From contig DAIQNX010000017.1 in NCBI GenBank assembly GCA_036788195.1, positions 4,413-68,412 on the forward strand: a DNA stretch of 64,000 bases. The letters are read 5' to 3'. Below, piece by piece: positions 6,917 to 15,426 of this stretch. This stretch comes from CALFXN01 sp937957815 (GTDB taxonomy: Bacteria > Synergistota > Synergistia > Synergistales > Aminobacteriaceae). The notes under the pieces are model-generated. The model was not told where the DNA came from. It ran no database searches and saw nothing but the letters and a program-made list of their open reading frames with translations. Each line of letters starts with the position of its first letter. The first letter of the stretch is position 1. The position numbers were made by a program, and so were the translations under genes.

Positions 6917-7648
6917 ATGTCCACCCTCGCTGTCATTCCCGCTCGCTACGGGAGCACGCGACTCCCGGGAAAGCCTCTCGTGCCGATCGGAGGGATCCCG
7001 CTCGTTTTGCGCGTCCTCGACGGAGTCCGCGCGACTCCCGGACTCGACGAGATCGTCGTCGCGACGGACGACGAACGCATCGCGAAGGTCGTCCGCGATC
7101 ACGGAGGCCAGGCCGTCATGACGCCGCCCGACCTGCCGAGCGGCGGCGACCGCGTCGCCTGGGTCGCGGAGCGCCGCGATGCGGACATCGTCCTGAACAT
7201 CCAGGTCGACGACCCGTTCGTCGGTCCGGATTTCGTCTCCCCGCTCATCGACGCGCTCGATTCCGATCCTTCGTCTTCGCTCGCGGTTCTCGCGAAACGC
7301 ATCGACCGCGAAGAGGAAATCGACAACCCGAACATCGTCAAGATGGTCTTCGACCGGTCGTTCAGGGCGCTCTACTTCAGCCGGTCCCGGATTCCCTATC
7401 CGAGGAACGCGGCGACCGACTACTACAAGCATATCGGGCCGTACGCGTACAGACGGGACTTTCTGCTCTCGTTCATGAAATGGAAGCAGACGCCGCTCGA
7501 ACGGACCGAAAGTCTGGAAATGCTCCGCGTCCTCGAGATGGGGTATTCGATCCGCTGCGTTCCGTGCGGGCGCGACACGATCGAGATCGACTGTCCGGAG
7601 GACATCGCCTCGTGCGAGGCGTACATCCGGTCGCACGGCGTCCGATAA
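6917..7648 (+). CDS. kdsB: 3-deoxy-manno-octulosonate cytidylyltransferase (CMP-Kdo or CMP-8-amino-Kdo synthetase)
   Basis: A 243-aa nucleotidyltransferase with the KdsB start VIPARYGSTRLPGKPL, then NIQVDDPFVGP, RSRIPYPR, YKHIGPYAYRRDFL and DTIEIDCPEDI. It activates Kdo (or its 8-amino form) with CTP for lipid A core assembly. The next two genes are an iron alcohol dehydrogenase and a DegT aminotransferase, the arrangement known for KdnB and KdnA in Shewanella. The preferred substrate may therefore be 8-amino-3,8-dideoxy-Kdo. Residues deciding this cannot be judged here. ATG at 6917 follows AGAAGG. Confidence 0.85.
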   Translation: MSTLAVIPARYGSTRLPGKPLVPIGGIPLVLRVLDGVRATPGLDEIVVATDDERIAKVVRDHGGQAVMTPPDLPSGGDRVAWVAERRDADIVLNIQVDDPFVGPDFVSPLIDALDSDPSSSLAVLAKRIDREEEIDNPNIVKMVFDRSFRALYFSRSRIPYPRNAATDYYKHIGPYAYRRDFLLSFMKWKQTPLERTESLEMLRVLEMGYSIRCVPCGRDTIEIDCPEDIASCEAYIRSHGVR

Positions 7649-7691
7649 CGCGACGCGTACGCGAACATATCCGAAACGAAGAGGTGACATC

Positions 7692-8849
7692 ATGCAGTGG
7701 AACATGTTTCTCGCAGGCAGGATTCTTTTCGGGTCCGGGGTTTCCTCCCTCGCCGGTGAAAAGGCGAAGGCGCTCGGCGGCAGTCGCGCGCTCCTCGTGA
7801 CCGACGAAACCATGACGCGGCTCGGGACCGCCGGCCGCATCGCCGACAGCCTCCGCGCGGCCGGATGCGCAGTTTCCGTCTTCTCGGACGTCGAACCGGA
7901 GCCGTCCGTCGAGACGGTCGACCGTGCGGCCGCGATCGCGCGTTCCGAAGGCGCGGATATCCTCGTCGGACTCGGCGGCGGAAGCTGCCTCGACGCCGCG
8001 AAGGCCGTCTCGGTTCTCGCGACGAACGAAGGATCGGCGGCCGCGTATCAGGGACTCGGGCTCGTCACGAAACCCGGCGTCCCGAAGATCATGATTCCGA
8101 CGACGGCGGGAACCGGATCGGAAGTCACGTTCACGGCTGTCCTGATCCGCCGGAGCGACGGCGTCAAAGGGGGCATCAACGGCGATTACCTCTACCCCGA
8201 CTGCTCGCTGCTCGACCCGGATCTCACCGCGTCTATGCCGCCCTCCGTCACCGCGTCGACGGGGATGGATGCGCTCGCGCATTCGCTCGAGGCATTCACG
8301 AGCCGACAGGCGTCCCCGTTCAGCGATATGTTCGCCCGCGAGGCGATCCGCCGGATCGGAAAGCATCTTCGCATCGCGACGTTCAACGGAAAGGATCGCG
8401 AAGCCAGAGAGAATATGATGCTTGCCGCGCTCTTCGGCGGCGTCGCTCTCGCGAACGCAGGCGTGACCGCGTGCCATGCGATCGCCTACCCCCTAGGGGG
8501 GATGTTCGGCGTCGCGCACGGCGTATCGAACGCACTGCTGCTGCCGCACGTCGCCCGCTTCAACGCGTTCGCGTCGCCCGAGCGTTTCGCGGAAGCCGCC
8601 GCGCTACTCGGCGGAGATACGGTCGACCTTCCCGAACGCGACGGCGCGCTTCTGTGCGCCGACCTGATCGGAGAGCTCGTCGCGGATCTCGGCCTTCCGC
8701 GGACGCTGCGCGACCTCGGCGCAGGGATCGCGACGAACCAGTTCCCGACGATGGCGGCCAAGGCGATGGGCGTCGCGCGCCCGATCGCGAACAACCCGAG
8801 GGATATCACCGAAAAGGATTGCATCGCCATATATGAGGAGGTCTTCTAA
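7692..8849 (+). CDS. kdnB: Iron-containing alcohol dehydrogenase, probable Kdo 8-oxidase
   Basis: A 385-aa group III metal-dependent alcohol dehydrogenase: GLGGGSCLDAAKA nucleotide-binding segment, PTTAGTGSEVT, and metal-ligand regions GMDALAHSLEAFTS and CHAIAYPLGG..GVAHG. In Shewanella, KdnB oxidises C8 of Kdo to an aldehyde that KdnA then aminates. Position between kdsB and a PLP aminotransferase supports that role, but the family is broad and the substrate is inferred from context. The ribosome-binding site is GAGGTGACATC before the ATG. Confidence 0.7.
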   Translation: MQWNMFLAGRILFGSGVSSLAGEKAKALGGSRALLVTDETMTRLGTAGRIADSLRAAGCAVSVFSDVEPEPSVETVDRAAAIARSEGADILVGLGGGSCLDAAKAVSVLATNEGSAAAYQGLGLVTKPGVPKIMIPTTAGTGSEVTFTAVLIRRSDGVKGGINGDYLYPDCSLLDPDLTASMPPSVTASTGMDALAHSLEAFTSRQASPFSDMFAREAIRRIGKHLRIATFNGKDREARENMMLAALFGGVALANAGVTACHAIAYPLGGMFGVAHGVSNALLLPHVARFNAFASPERFAEAAALLGGDTVDLPERDGALLCADLIGELVADLGLPRTLRDLGAGIATNQFPTMAAKAMGVARPIANNPRDITEKDCIAIYEEVF

Positions 8850-10055
8850 ATGCCCGGATTCGAGATGTTCGACCAGAGGGAAATCGACGCGGTCGCCGAT
8901 TGCCTGAAGCGCAAGATGGTTCACCGCTATTCGTTCAACGATACGCGCGGAGGCGTCTACAGGGTCGAGGAATTCGAGAACGCCGTCGCCGCGATGATGG
9001 GGACGAAGCACGCGCTCGCGGTCAACAGCGGCACGGCCTCGCTCTACGTCGCGCTCCGCGCCATGGGAATCGGCCCGGGCGACGAGGTCGTCACGTCCGC
9101 GTTCACCTTCATCGCGAGCGTCGAGGCGATCCTCGAATGCGGCGCGATTCCGGTCATCGCCGACATCGACGAGAGCCTCAACCTCGACCCGGCGTCCGCC
9201 GAACGGTGCATCACGGAACGGACGAAGGCTGTCATGCCCGTCCACATGTACGGCGCCTCGGCCGACATGGACGCGTTCGCGTCCCTCTGCGAGCGCTACG
9301 GTCTCGAGCTGATCGAGGACTCGTGCCAAGCGATGGGGGCGACCTACAGGGGGCGCTTCGTCGGCTCGATGGGACGCTGGGGCGCGTACAGCCTCGACCC
9401 GTACAAGCTCATCACGGTCGGAGAGGGCGGCCTGATCGTCACGAACGACACGGAGCTGTACAGGAAGATGGAGTACTACCACGACCACGGACACATTCAC
9501 GACAAATCCATCGACCGCGGCGCCGAGGGGAAGGCGTGCCTCGGGTTCAACTTCCGGATGAGCGAGATCCAGGGGGCGCTCGGGCTCGTACAGCTTTCAA
9601 AGATTCAGGGAGCCATCGACGCGCTCCGCGCGACAAAGAAGCGCATCCTGGAGACCGTCGCAAACTTCAAGGGGCTCTCGCTTCGGGCGCTCCCCGACCG
9701 GAGCGGCGAGATCGCCACGCAGGTCGCGTTCATCCTTCCCGACGCCGACGCGGCGAAGCGCTTCCAGAAGGCCTCGAAGGAAAAGGGCTTCGGATGCGGG
9801 ATTCTTTCGGGCAACACGTGGCACTTCGCGAAACACTGGCGGACGCTCCGCGAGGGGCAGACCTGGTCCCGGATCCGCTGCCCGCACGACTGCCCCTACT
9901 CCGAGGACACGCCCCTGTACCGTCCGGTCGACTGGGAGGTCACGGAACGAATCCTCGAACGGACCGTCGCGTACTCGCTCAACATCAACACGTCGGAATC
10001 GCAGCTCGACGCAATGATCGGCGCGATCGCGACGGCGGCGAAAGCGGCGCTCTAG
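8850..10055 (+). CDS. kdnA: DegT/DnrJ/EryC1 aminotransferase, probable 8-amino-Kdo transaminase
   Basis: A 401-aa PLP-dependent sugar aminotransferase. Visible landmarks are NSGTASLYVALRA (PLP phosphate pocket), FTFIASVEAILECGA, EDSCQAMGA, and the Schiff-base lysine in SLDPYKLITVGEGG (Lys 186). The stop codon of kdnB is directly followed by this ATG, with GAGGAGG inside the end of kdnB as ribosome-binding site, so the pair is tightly coupled. Context points to amination of 8-oxo-Kdo; other nucleotide-sugar substrates are possible. A terminator follows. Confidence 0.75.
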   Translation: MPGFEMFDQREIDAVADCLKRKMVHRYSFNDTRGGVYRVEEFENAVAAMMGTKHALAVNSGTASLYVALRAMGIGPGDEVVTSAFTFIASVEAILECGAIPVIADIDESLNLDPASAERCITERTKAVMPVHMYGASADMDAFASLCERYGLELIEDSCQAMGATYRGRFVGSMGRWGAYSLDPYKLITVGEGGLIVTNDTELYRKMEYYHDHGHIHDKSIDRGAEGKACLGFNFRMSEIQGALGLVQLSKIQGAIDALRATKKRILETVANFKGLSLRALPDRSGEIATQVAFILPDADAAKRFQKASKEKGFGCGILSGNTWHFAKHWRTLREGQTWSRIRCPHDCPYSEDTPLYRPVDWEVTERILERTVAYSLNINTSESQLDAMIGAIATAAKAAL

Positions 10056-10079
10056 GGCGCACGCAACGGACGCAGACGA

Positions 10080-10128
10080 AAGCGGGAAGCCCATCCGTAC
10101 CGGAGAGGCTTCCCGCTTCTTTGTTTTC
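10080..10128 (+). terminator. Rho-independent terminator of the kdsB-kdnB-kdnA operon
   Basis: AAGCGGGAAGCC (10080-10091) and GGCTTCCCGCTT (10107-10118) form a perfect 12-bp stem, followed by CTTTGTTTTC. Confidence 0.9.
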
Positions 10129-10243
10129 TGACGCTCCTCGCGACTCATCGCCGCCGGAGTTCACGCCTTCGGAACCACTGGAAGCCGAACGCGGCGATGG
10201 GGAATCCAAGTTTTGATATGTACGTCACTTGTGCGACGAAACA

Positions 10244-11860
10244 CTAGCGCTCGATGCCCAGAAGCCCGAACGCCTCTCCTTGCAGCCGCCTGAGACTCGT
10301 CTCACCGGAGAAGCTCTCGCTGTAGAGTTTGATGATGTCCTCCGTCCCGGACGGACGAACCGCGAACCAGCCGTCACCGAACACGACCTTGATCCCGCCG
10401 AGCGACGCGCCGTTTCCCGGAGCGTTCGTGATGACCGCTTCCGGAGTCGTCGCCGTCCCCTTTCCGACGAGCGAGGGGTCGGCCGCGAGCCGCTTGATCC
10501 GCGCCTTCTGCTCCCCCGTCGCCGGGACGTCGATGCGTTCGTACGTCGTCGCGCCGTACCGCTTTTCGAGATCCCCGTAGAGGACGTCTGGGGCCTTGCC
10601 GGTCACGGCAAGGATTTCGGCCGCGCAGAGCCCGAGGATGATGCCGTCCTTGTCCGTGGTCCAGACGGTCCCGTCGCTGCGAAGGAAGCTCGCCCCCGCG
10701 CTCTCCTCCCCGCCGAAACCCAGCGAGCCGTCGAGAAGCCCTTGAACGAACCACTTGAAGCCGACGGGCGTCTCGAAAAGCGGCCTCCCGAGCCCCGCCG
10801 CGACGCGGTCGATCATTGCGCTCGACACGGCCGTCTTCCCGACGCCTGCGGTCTTGTCCCACCCGGGCCGGTGTCCGAAGAGATAGTCGACCGCCGCCGC
10901 GAGAAACGCGTTCGGCTGCATGAGCCCTCCGCCCGCGGTCACGATGCCGTGCCGGTCGCTGTCCGGGTCGGTCCCGAAGGAAATGTCGAACGAATCCTTC
11001 ATCGCGCACAGATTTTTCATCGCCCACGGAGAGGAGCAGTCCATCCGGATCCTGCCGTCCCTGTCGGGCGGCATGAAGGAGAACGACGGGTCCACGGTCC
11101 GGTTGACGACCTCGAGGTTCAGGCCGTATTCGGACGCGATCGGGTCCCAGAACGCGACGTTCGATCCCCCCATCGGATCTACGCCGATGCGGATTCCCGC
11201 GTCGCGGATCGCCTTCATGTCGATGATGTTTCCGAGGTCGCGGACGTAGGGAAGGACGTAATCAATCGCGTGGACTCTCCCGGATTCGTGCGCGCGCTCA
11301 TAGGGAATCCTCGCGACGGCTCCGACCCCCTCCGCGATCAGCGCGTTGGCGCGGTTCTGGATCCACGAAGTCGATTCCGGCGACGCGGGCCCCCCCTCGG
11401 GGGGGTTGTACTTGAAGCCGCCGTCCTCCGGCGGATTGTGCGACGGCGTGACGACGACGCCGTCCGCGAAGCCGCTCTTCTTGCCCCTGTTGTAGACGAG
11501 GATCGCGCGCGAGATCGCGGGTGTCGGCGTGAACCCCTCGCCCTCCTGGACCATGACGTCGACGTCGTTCGCCGCGAAGACCTCGACGGCCGTCCGGAAC
11601 GCCGGAAGCGAGAGCGCGTGCGTGTCCATCCCGAGAAAGAGCGGACCCGTCGCCCGCAGCGTCTTCCGGTGTTCGGCGATCGCCTTGCAGATCGCGATGA
11701 TATGGCTCTCGGTGAACGACCCCGAAAGCGCGTTCCCCCGGTGCCCGGACGTCCCGAACGCAACAGCATGCCCCGGATTTCCGGAATCGGGAAGGGTCGC
11801 GTAATAGGCGTCCTGCAACCTTTCGCGAAGAATCTCTCCGGCGTTGCCGGAAGTGCTCAT
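10244..11860 (-). CDS. pgm: Phosphoglucomutase (alpha-D-glucose-phosphate specific)
   Basis: A 538-aa hexose-phosphate mutase interconverting glucose-1- and glucose-6-phosphate. Landmarks are FGTSGHRG near residue 35, the phosphoserine loop VVTPSHNPPEDGGFKYN, the metal-binding loop GTDPDSDRHG, the sugar-binding loop FGGEESAGASF, and the phosphate-binding VRPSGTEDIIKLYSESF near the end. The length agrees with the E. coli Pgm type. ATG at 11860 overlaps the TGA of the upstream DJ-1 gene (ATGA). It may supply sugar nucleotides for the envelope. Confidence 0.92.
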   Translation of the reverse strand: MSTSGNAGEILRERLQDAYYATLPDSGNPGHAVAFGTSGHRGNALSGSFTESHIIAICKAIAEHRKTLRATGPLFLGMDTHALSLPAFRTAVEVFAANDVDVMVQEGEGFTPTPAISRAILVYNRGKKSGFADGVVVTPSHNPPEDGGFKYNPPEGGPASPESTSWIQNRANALIAEGVGAVARIPYERAHESGRVHAIDYVLPYVRDLGNIIDMKAIRDAGIRIGVDPMGGSNVAFWDPIASEYGLNLEVVNRTVDPSFSFMPPDRDGRIRMDCSSPWAMKNLCAMKDSFDISFGTDPDSDRHGIVTAGGGLMQPNAFLAAAVDYLFGHRPGWDKTAGVGKTAVSSAMIDRVAAGLGRPLFETPVGFKWFVQGLLDGSLGFGGEESAGASFLRSDGTVWTTDKDGIILGLCAAEILAVTGKAPDVLYGDLEKRYGATTYERIDVPATGEQKARIKRLAADPSLVGKGTATTPEAVITNAPGNGASLGGIKVVFGDGWFAVRPSGTEDIIKLYSESFSGETSLRRLQGEAFGLLGIER

Positions 11861-12492
11861 CGAACGCTCCCTTCTCCTCCGAAGGAGGACGGACATTCCG
11901 GGTATTCCATGCGTTCCCGGACAAGTGCGGAAGATTCGTCTCCGTAGATCCGGCGGATGATTTCCAGGGCGAGGTCGATCCCCGAACTCACGCCCCCGGC
12001 CGTGAGGATTCGGCATCCCGCTTTTCCGTCCGGCGACGGCAGGTCTCCCGCATCGACGATCCGATCCCGCACGAGCGTCACTCCGCCGAACGCCTCGAGT
12101 TCGGCGAACGCCGAGTGGTGCGTCGTCGCCCGCCTGCCCTCGAGCAGGCCCGCCGCAGCCGCGATGAACGCTCCCGTGCAGACGGTCGCGACGAACTCCG
12201 CAGACGAGGCGATCCGGCGCACGAACGACAGGATTTCCGGATCCTTCATCGCCTTCAGTCGCCCCGCCCCGCCGGGGACGATCAGGATATCGGCCTCCGG
12301 ACATCCGTCGAAGGCGCGGTCCGGAAAGAATCGCAATCCGTGCCTCGCCGCGATCGGATCGGCCGTCTTCGCGACCAATTCCACGCGGCAGCTCTCCGGC
12401 CGGATCGCCTCCGCCATCGAAAACGCCTCGTAGGGTCCCACGAAATCGAGCTCTTCGACCCCCGGAAACGTCAAGATCACGACATGCTTCAT
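11857..12492 (-). CDS. DJ-1/PfpI family protein
   Basis: A 211-aa protein of the DJ-1/PfpI glutamine-amidotransferase-like superfamily. The opening HVVILTFPGVEELDFVGPYE, the PGGAG loop, and the nucleophile elbow TVCTGAFIAAAAGLL (Cys 105) place it near the isonitrile-hydratase/AraC-N-terminal branch, but no HTH domain is attached. It is sandwiched between a flavoprotein and pgm with ATGA overlaps on both sides. A hydrolase, chaperone or glyoxalase role cannot be chosen from sequence. Confidence 0.8.
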   Translation of the reverse strand: MKHVVILTFPGVEELDFVGPYEAFSMAEAIRPESCRVELVAKTADPIAARHGLRFFPDRAFDGCPEADILIVPGGAGRLKAMKDPEILSFVRRIASSAEFVATVCTGAFIAAAAGLLEGRRATTHHSAFAELEAFGGVTLVRDRIVDAGDLPSPDGKAGCRILTAGGVSSGIDLALEIIRRIYGDESSALVRERMEYPECPSSFGGEGSVR

Positions 12493-14075
12493 GACTTGTC
12501 ACTCCCCGCCGCGGCGACGATCTTCCCGTCCTTGAGCGATACGAGAACGGGGCGTCCCCAGATCTCGCGTTCCTCCGGGAAATCCCGTCGGAAGTGCGTT
12601 CCCCGGCTCTCCTCGCGGAAAGCGGCCGCACGCGCGACGGCTGTCGCCGTGCTCAGGAGCCCGCGAAGCTCGAGCGCGTGGAGAAGCTCCATTCCCGGAG
12701 TCCCCCGAACGGCCCGGACGTCTTCCCGGAGCGCGTCGAGCGACTCCGCGGCCGCGAGACACGTCGCGCCGTCCCTTACGGGTCCGAGCGACGACTCGAC
12801 GACCGACGCGATCTCTTTTCGGATCGATTCCGGCGATGTCGTCCCGCCGGAGAGCCCCTTCAGGAGCCGTTCGGCCGATTCCGGCTCGAACGGCTCCGCC
12901 TCCCCGTTGCACGTCGCAGCGCTCCGGCCCGCAAGAAGCCCGAACGTCACGAGGTTCGTCAGCGCGTTGCCTCCGATCCGGCTCGCGCCGTCGACGCCGC
13001 CCGTGGCTTCGCCGCACGCGAAGAGTCCCCGGAGGGACGTCTCCGCATTGCCGTCAACGGTCACGCCGCCGCAGAAGTAATGCTGGATCGGCCGCACGCG
13101 GACCGGACGCCCTTTCCCCTGCGTTATCCCTTCGGGAGCGACGATGAGAAGCTCCTGAAGCTTTTTCGACCGGAGCACGTCTCCGGAAAGGTCCTCGAAA
13201 TGCAGCGTCGCGGCGTCGCCCGAGTCCCAGACGGACTGTACCAGACGGGCCGACCGGTCCCGGGCCAGGAAGTTCGCCTCCCATCCGTTTTTGAGCCCCC
13301 AGGACGCGAACGCCTCCTTCATGAATTCGCGCCCTGAGCCGTCCGTCAGGCGCACGAGATCGACGATCGGAAGGCCGACCATCCACACGGGAAGATCCGG
13401 TTCGTCGAGACCGAGCGGATAGAACTGCACGAACTCCATGTCCCGCAGGGAAAGCCCGAGATCGAGCGCGAGCGCGTATCCGTCTCCGGTCATCCTCGCC
13501 GGGTTGTCCGTCCGCTCGTAGATCCTCCCGCCGCCCCCCATCGCCAGAACGACCGACGACGCAGGGATCGCGTGCGCCTTCCCGGTCCGCCACTCGATCG
13601 CCTCGACTCCGGCGACCGCCCCGTTCACGGTTCTGACGGCGACCGCTATCACGTCTTCAAGGAACCGAACTCCTTCCGAGCGTGCGATCGCGACCAGCTG
13701 CGAGACCATCCCGCCTCCGCCCATGACGGGGTTCGGAGCCGTTTCGTTCGACCACGCGTGTCCTTCGTCCGTGAAACGCAGCGTGACGCCCCACGAAGCG
13801 ATCTCCCTGAGCCCAGCCTCGCAGCCCGTCACGAACGTCTCGAGCATTCCGGGGTGATTGACGTTCCTCCCGACGGACAGCGTCGACTTCCGGAATATGT
13901 CGGCGCCCTCGTCCTTTCGGGGAGGAATCGAGAACCCTCCGCCGGAATACGACGTACAGCAGGACGTTCCGATCTTCGTCTTCGACAGTACGAGAACGTC
14001 CGCGCCGGCCTTTCGGGCCGCGATCGCCGCGACGAGTCCCGCTCCGCCGCCTCCGAGAACTACCGTGAATCCCAT
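12489..14075 (-). CDS. FAD-dependent oxidoreductase of the fumarate reductase/L-aspartate oxidase family
   Basis: A 528-aa flavoprotein: dinucleotide-binding VVLGGGGAGLVAAIAA at the N-terminus, the flavin-contact SYSGGGFSIPP, FVQFYPLG, HYFCGGV, LFACGEATGGVDGASRIGGN, and a C-terminal helical domain ending with GTHFRRDFPE, a hallmark of the succinate dehydrogenase/NadB group. The dicarboxylate substrate is not evident; no iron-sulfur or cytochrome subunit lies next to it, so it is probably a soluble oxidase or reductase. ATG at 14075 follows GGAGGTGG; it is divergent from the class IV aminotransferase gene. Confidence 0.8.
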   Translation of the reverse strand: MGFTVVLGGGGAGLVAAIAARKAGADVLVLSKTKIGTSCCTSYSGGGFSIPPRKDEGADIFRKSTLSVGRNVNHPGMLETFVTGCEAGLREIASWGVTLRFTDEGHAWSNETAPNPVMGGGGMVSQLVAIARSEGVRFLEDVIAVAVRTVNGAVAGVEAIEWRTGKAHAIPASSVVLAMGGGGRIYERTDNPARMTGDGYALALDLGLSLRDMEFVQFYPLGLDEPDLPVWMVGLPIVDLVRLTDGSGREFMKEAFASWGLKNGWEANFLARDRSARLVQSVWDSGDAATLHFEDLSGDVLRSKKLQELLIVAPEGITQGKGRPVRVRPIQHYFCGGVTVDGNAETSLRGLFACGEATGGVDGASRIGGNALTNLVTFGLLAGRSAATCNGEAEPFEPESAERLLKGLSGGTTSPESIRKEIASVVESSLGPVRDGATCLAAAESLDALREDVRAVRGTPGMELLHALELRGLLSTATAVARAAAFREESRGTHFRRDFPEEREIWGRPVLVSLKDGKIVAAAGSDKS

Positions 14076-14115
14076 CGAACCACCTCCGGTTTCGCACATC
14101 GGTCTTCCGTACAAG

Positions 14116-14121
14116 TATAAT
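14116..14121 (+). promoter_or_regulatory. TATAAT -10 element upstream of the class IV aminotransferase gene
   Basis: A perfect TATAAT lies 45 bases before the start codon. A weak -35 (CGCACA) is 17 bases upstream. The assignment rests mainly on the -10 box. Confidence 0.4.
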
Positions 14122-14166
14122 GGTTTTCCACAGGCATTCATTCCGAAATCGCGAGGTGACCCACAC

Positions 14167-15006
14167 ATGCGTTTGTGCTATATGAACGGCCGATTCTCCG
14201 ATCCGTCGTCGTGCGCGATCCCGACGACGGACTTCTCGCTCCAGCGGGGTGTCGGCGTCTTCGACACCGCCAGGACCTACGACCGTCGTCCGTTCGCGCT
14301 CGCGGAACATATCGATCGGTTCTTCGAGTCGGCGCGTCTTCTGCGAATCCGGACCTGCATCCCGAAGGACGAGGTCGCGTCCGTGATCCGCGAGGGAATC
14401 CGGCTCAGGGGAGACGAGACGCTCGTCAAGATGTTCTTCACGGGCGGCGACGTCGAAGAGGCCGGATGCTTCCCCGCCCCGCGCTTTTACGTCCACTTCC
14501 TGCCGCTGACGAAATGGAGCGAGGAACAGTACCTCGCCGGGATCTCCCTTGATCCGATCCCGGTCGCGCGTCCGCTGCCCCGCGCGAAGACCATCGACTA
14601 TGTCACGCCGATGACGATGAAGGATCCGTCGTCGCGGGCCTTCGAGACGCTCTATTGCCCGGACGGACGCATCACGGAGTCCGCGACGAGCTCCGTCTTC
14701 TTCGTCTTCGGAGAACATCTTGTCACCGCCCCGGACGACATCGTCCTGCCCGGGGTGACGCGGCGGATCATGATCGACCTCGCCGTCGCGACGGGAATCC
14801 CGGTCGAATACCGCACCGTCGCGCTCGAGGATGTCGTGCGGGCCGACGAAGCGTTCATCACGGGGAGCGTCAAGGAGATCCTGCCGATCCACCACGTCGG
14901 CGACCGTGCCGTTGCGGGAAGACACCCCGGACCGGTCACGCGGAAGTTGCGCGACCTTTTCTTCAGGAATCGAGAGCGGTTGTTGGAGCAGGATCGATCT
15001 CTTTGA
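14167..15006 (+). CDS. Class IV PLP-dependent aminotransferase (branched-chain/D-amino acid type)
   Basis: A 279-aa fold-type IV enzyme. The start MNGRF..S.CAIPTTDFSLQRGVGVFDTARTY is typical of the branched-chain and D-amino-acid aminotransferase group. RAKTIDYVTPM carries the probable PLP lysine, and ESATSSVFFVFG and PGVTRRIMIDLA bind the cofactor phosphate. Which amino acid or aminodeoxychorismate it uses cannot be told from sequence. GAGGTGA precedes the ATG at 14167, and a terminator follows. Confidence 0.8.
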   Translation: MRLCYMNGRFSDPSSCAIPTTDFSLQRGVGVFDTARTYDRRPFALAEHIDRFFESARLLRIRTCIPKDEVASVIREGIRLRGDETLVKMFFTGGDVEEAGCFPAPRFYVHFLPLTKWSEEQYLAGISLDPIPVARPLPRAKTIDYVTPMTMKDPSSRAFETLYCPDGRITESATSSVFFVFGEHLVTAPDDIVLPGVTRRIMIDLAVATGIPVEYRTVALEDVVRADEAFITGSVKEILPIHHVGDRAVAGRHPGPVTRKLRDLFFRNRERLLEQDRSL

Positions 15007-15040
15007 CACCTCCACTCTTCCAGACACACTGGAATCGTGC

Positions 15041-15095
15041 CCCCTTCCGTACTTTTCTCTGTTTTTCGTGAGATAAGGAAGGGGTTTTTTCTTTT
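15041..15095 (+). terminator. Rho-independent terminator after the class IV aminotransferase
   Basis: CCCCTTCC (15041-15048) pairs with GGAAGGGG (15077-15084), followed by TTTTTTCTTTT. The loop is long (28 bases). Confidence 0.7.
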
Positions 15096-15159
15096 ATGAG
15101 AATCCGACACCGTCGGCATCCATCGGCGACCGTTCCGTAGCCGGCCACTTTCCGGAGCA

Positions 15160-15259
15160 NNNNNNNNNNNNNNNNNNNNNNNNNNNNNNNNNNNNNNNNN
15201 NNNNNNNNNNNNNNNNNNNNNNNNNNNNNNNNNNNNNNNNNNNNNNNNNNNNNNNNNNN
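15160..15259. other. Assembly gap (100 N)
   Basis: Exactly 100 Ns, the usual placeholder for a gap of unknown size, so coordinates across it are arbitrary. On the minus strand just right of the gap (about 15341-15260) an open frame starts MLLSQFFDQRDVFTALFG and runs into the Ns; I could not assign it. The region 15007-15426 holds no other gene that I can support besides the terminator and the promoter at 15349-15377. Confidence 0.95.
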
Positions 15260-15348
15260 TCCTGGAAGACGAAAGAATTCTCATGTCCGAATAGCGCCGT
15301 AAAAACGTCTCTTTGATCAAAAAACTGCGACAAAAGCATCAAAGTCTC

Positions 15349-15377
15349 TTGACCCGCCGGATATACCGACGTAGGAT
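15349..15377 (+). promoter_or_regulatory. Sigma-70-type promoter of the 420-aa gene
   Basis: TTGACC (15349-15354), 17-base spacer, TAGGAT (15372-15377); the start codon is 50 bases further on. Five of six -35 positions and four of six -10 positions match consensus. Confidence 0.7.
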
Positions 15378-15426
15378 TGTCATGTTTCATCCGGCGAGAT
15401 GAATTCTGATACGGGGAGGGAACGAA

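Noticed and set aside
7473..8477. 334-aa open frame on the minus strand opposite kdsB and kdnB
   Set aside because: No ribosome-binding site or motif, and it lies opposite well-supported genes.
10146..10199. 9-bp inverted repeat CATCGCCGC/GCGGCGATG downstream of the kdnA terminator
   Set aside because: The loop is 36 bases and no T-run follows; probably chance in GC-rich sequence.
10229..11947. 572-aa plus-strand frame opposite pgm
   Set aside because: Charged low-complexity translation typical of antisense frames; pgm is certain.
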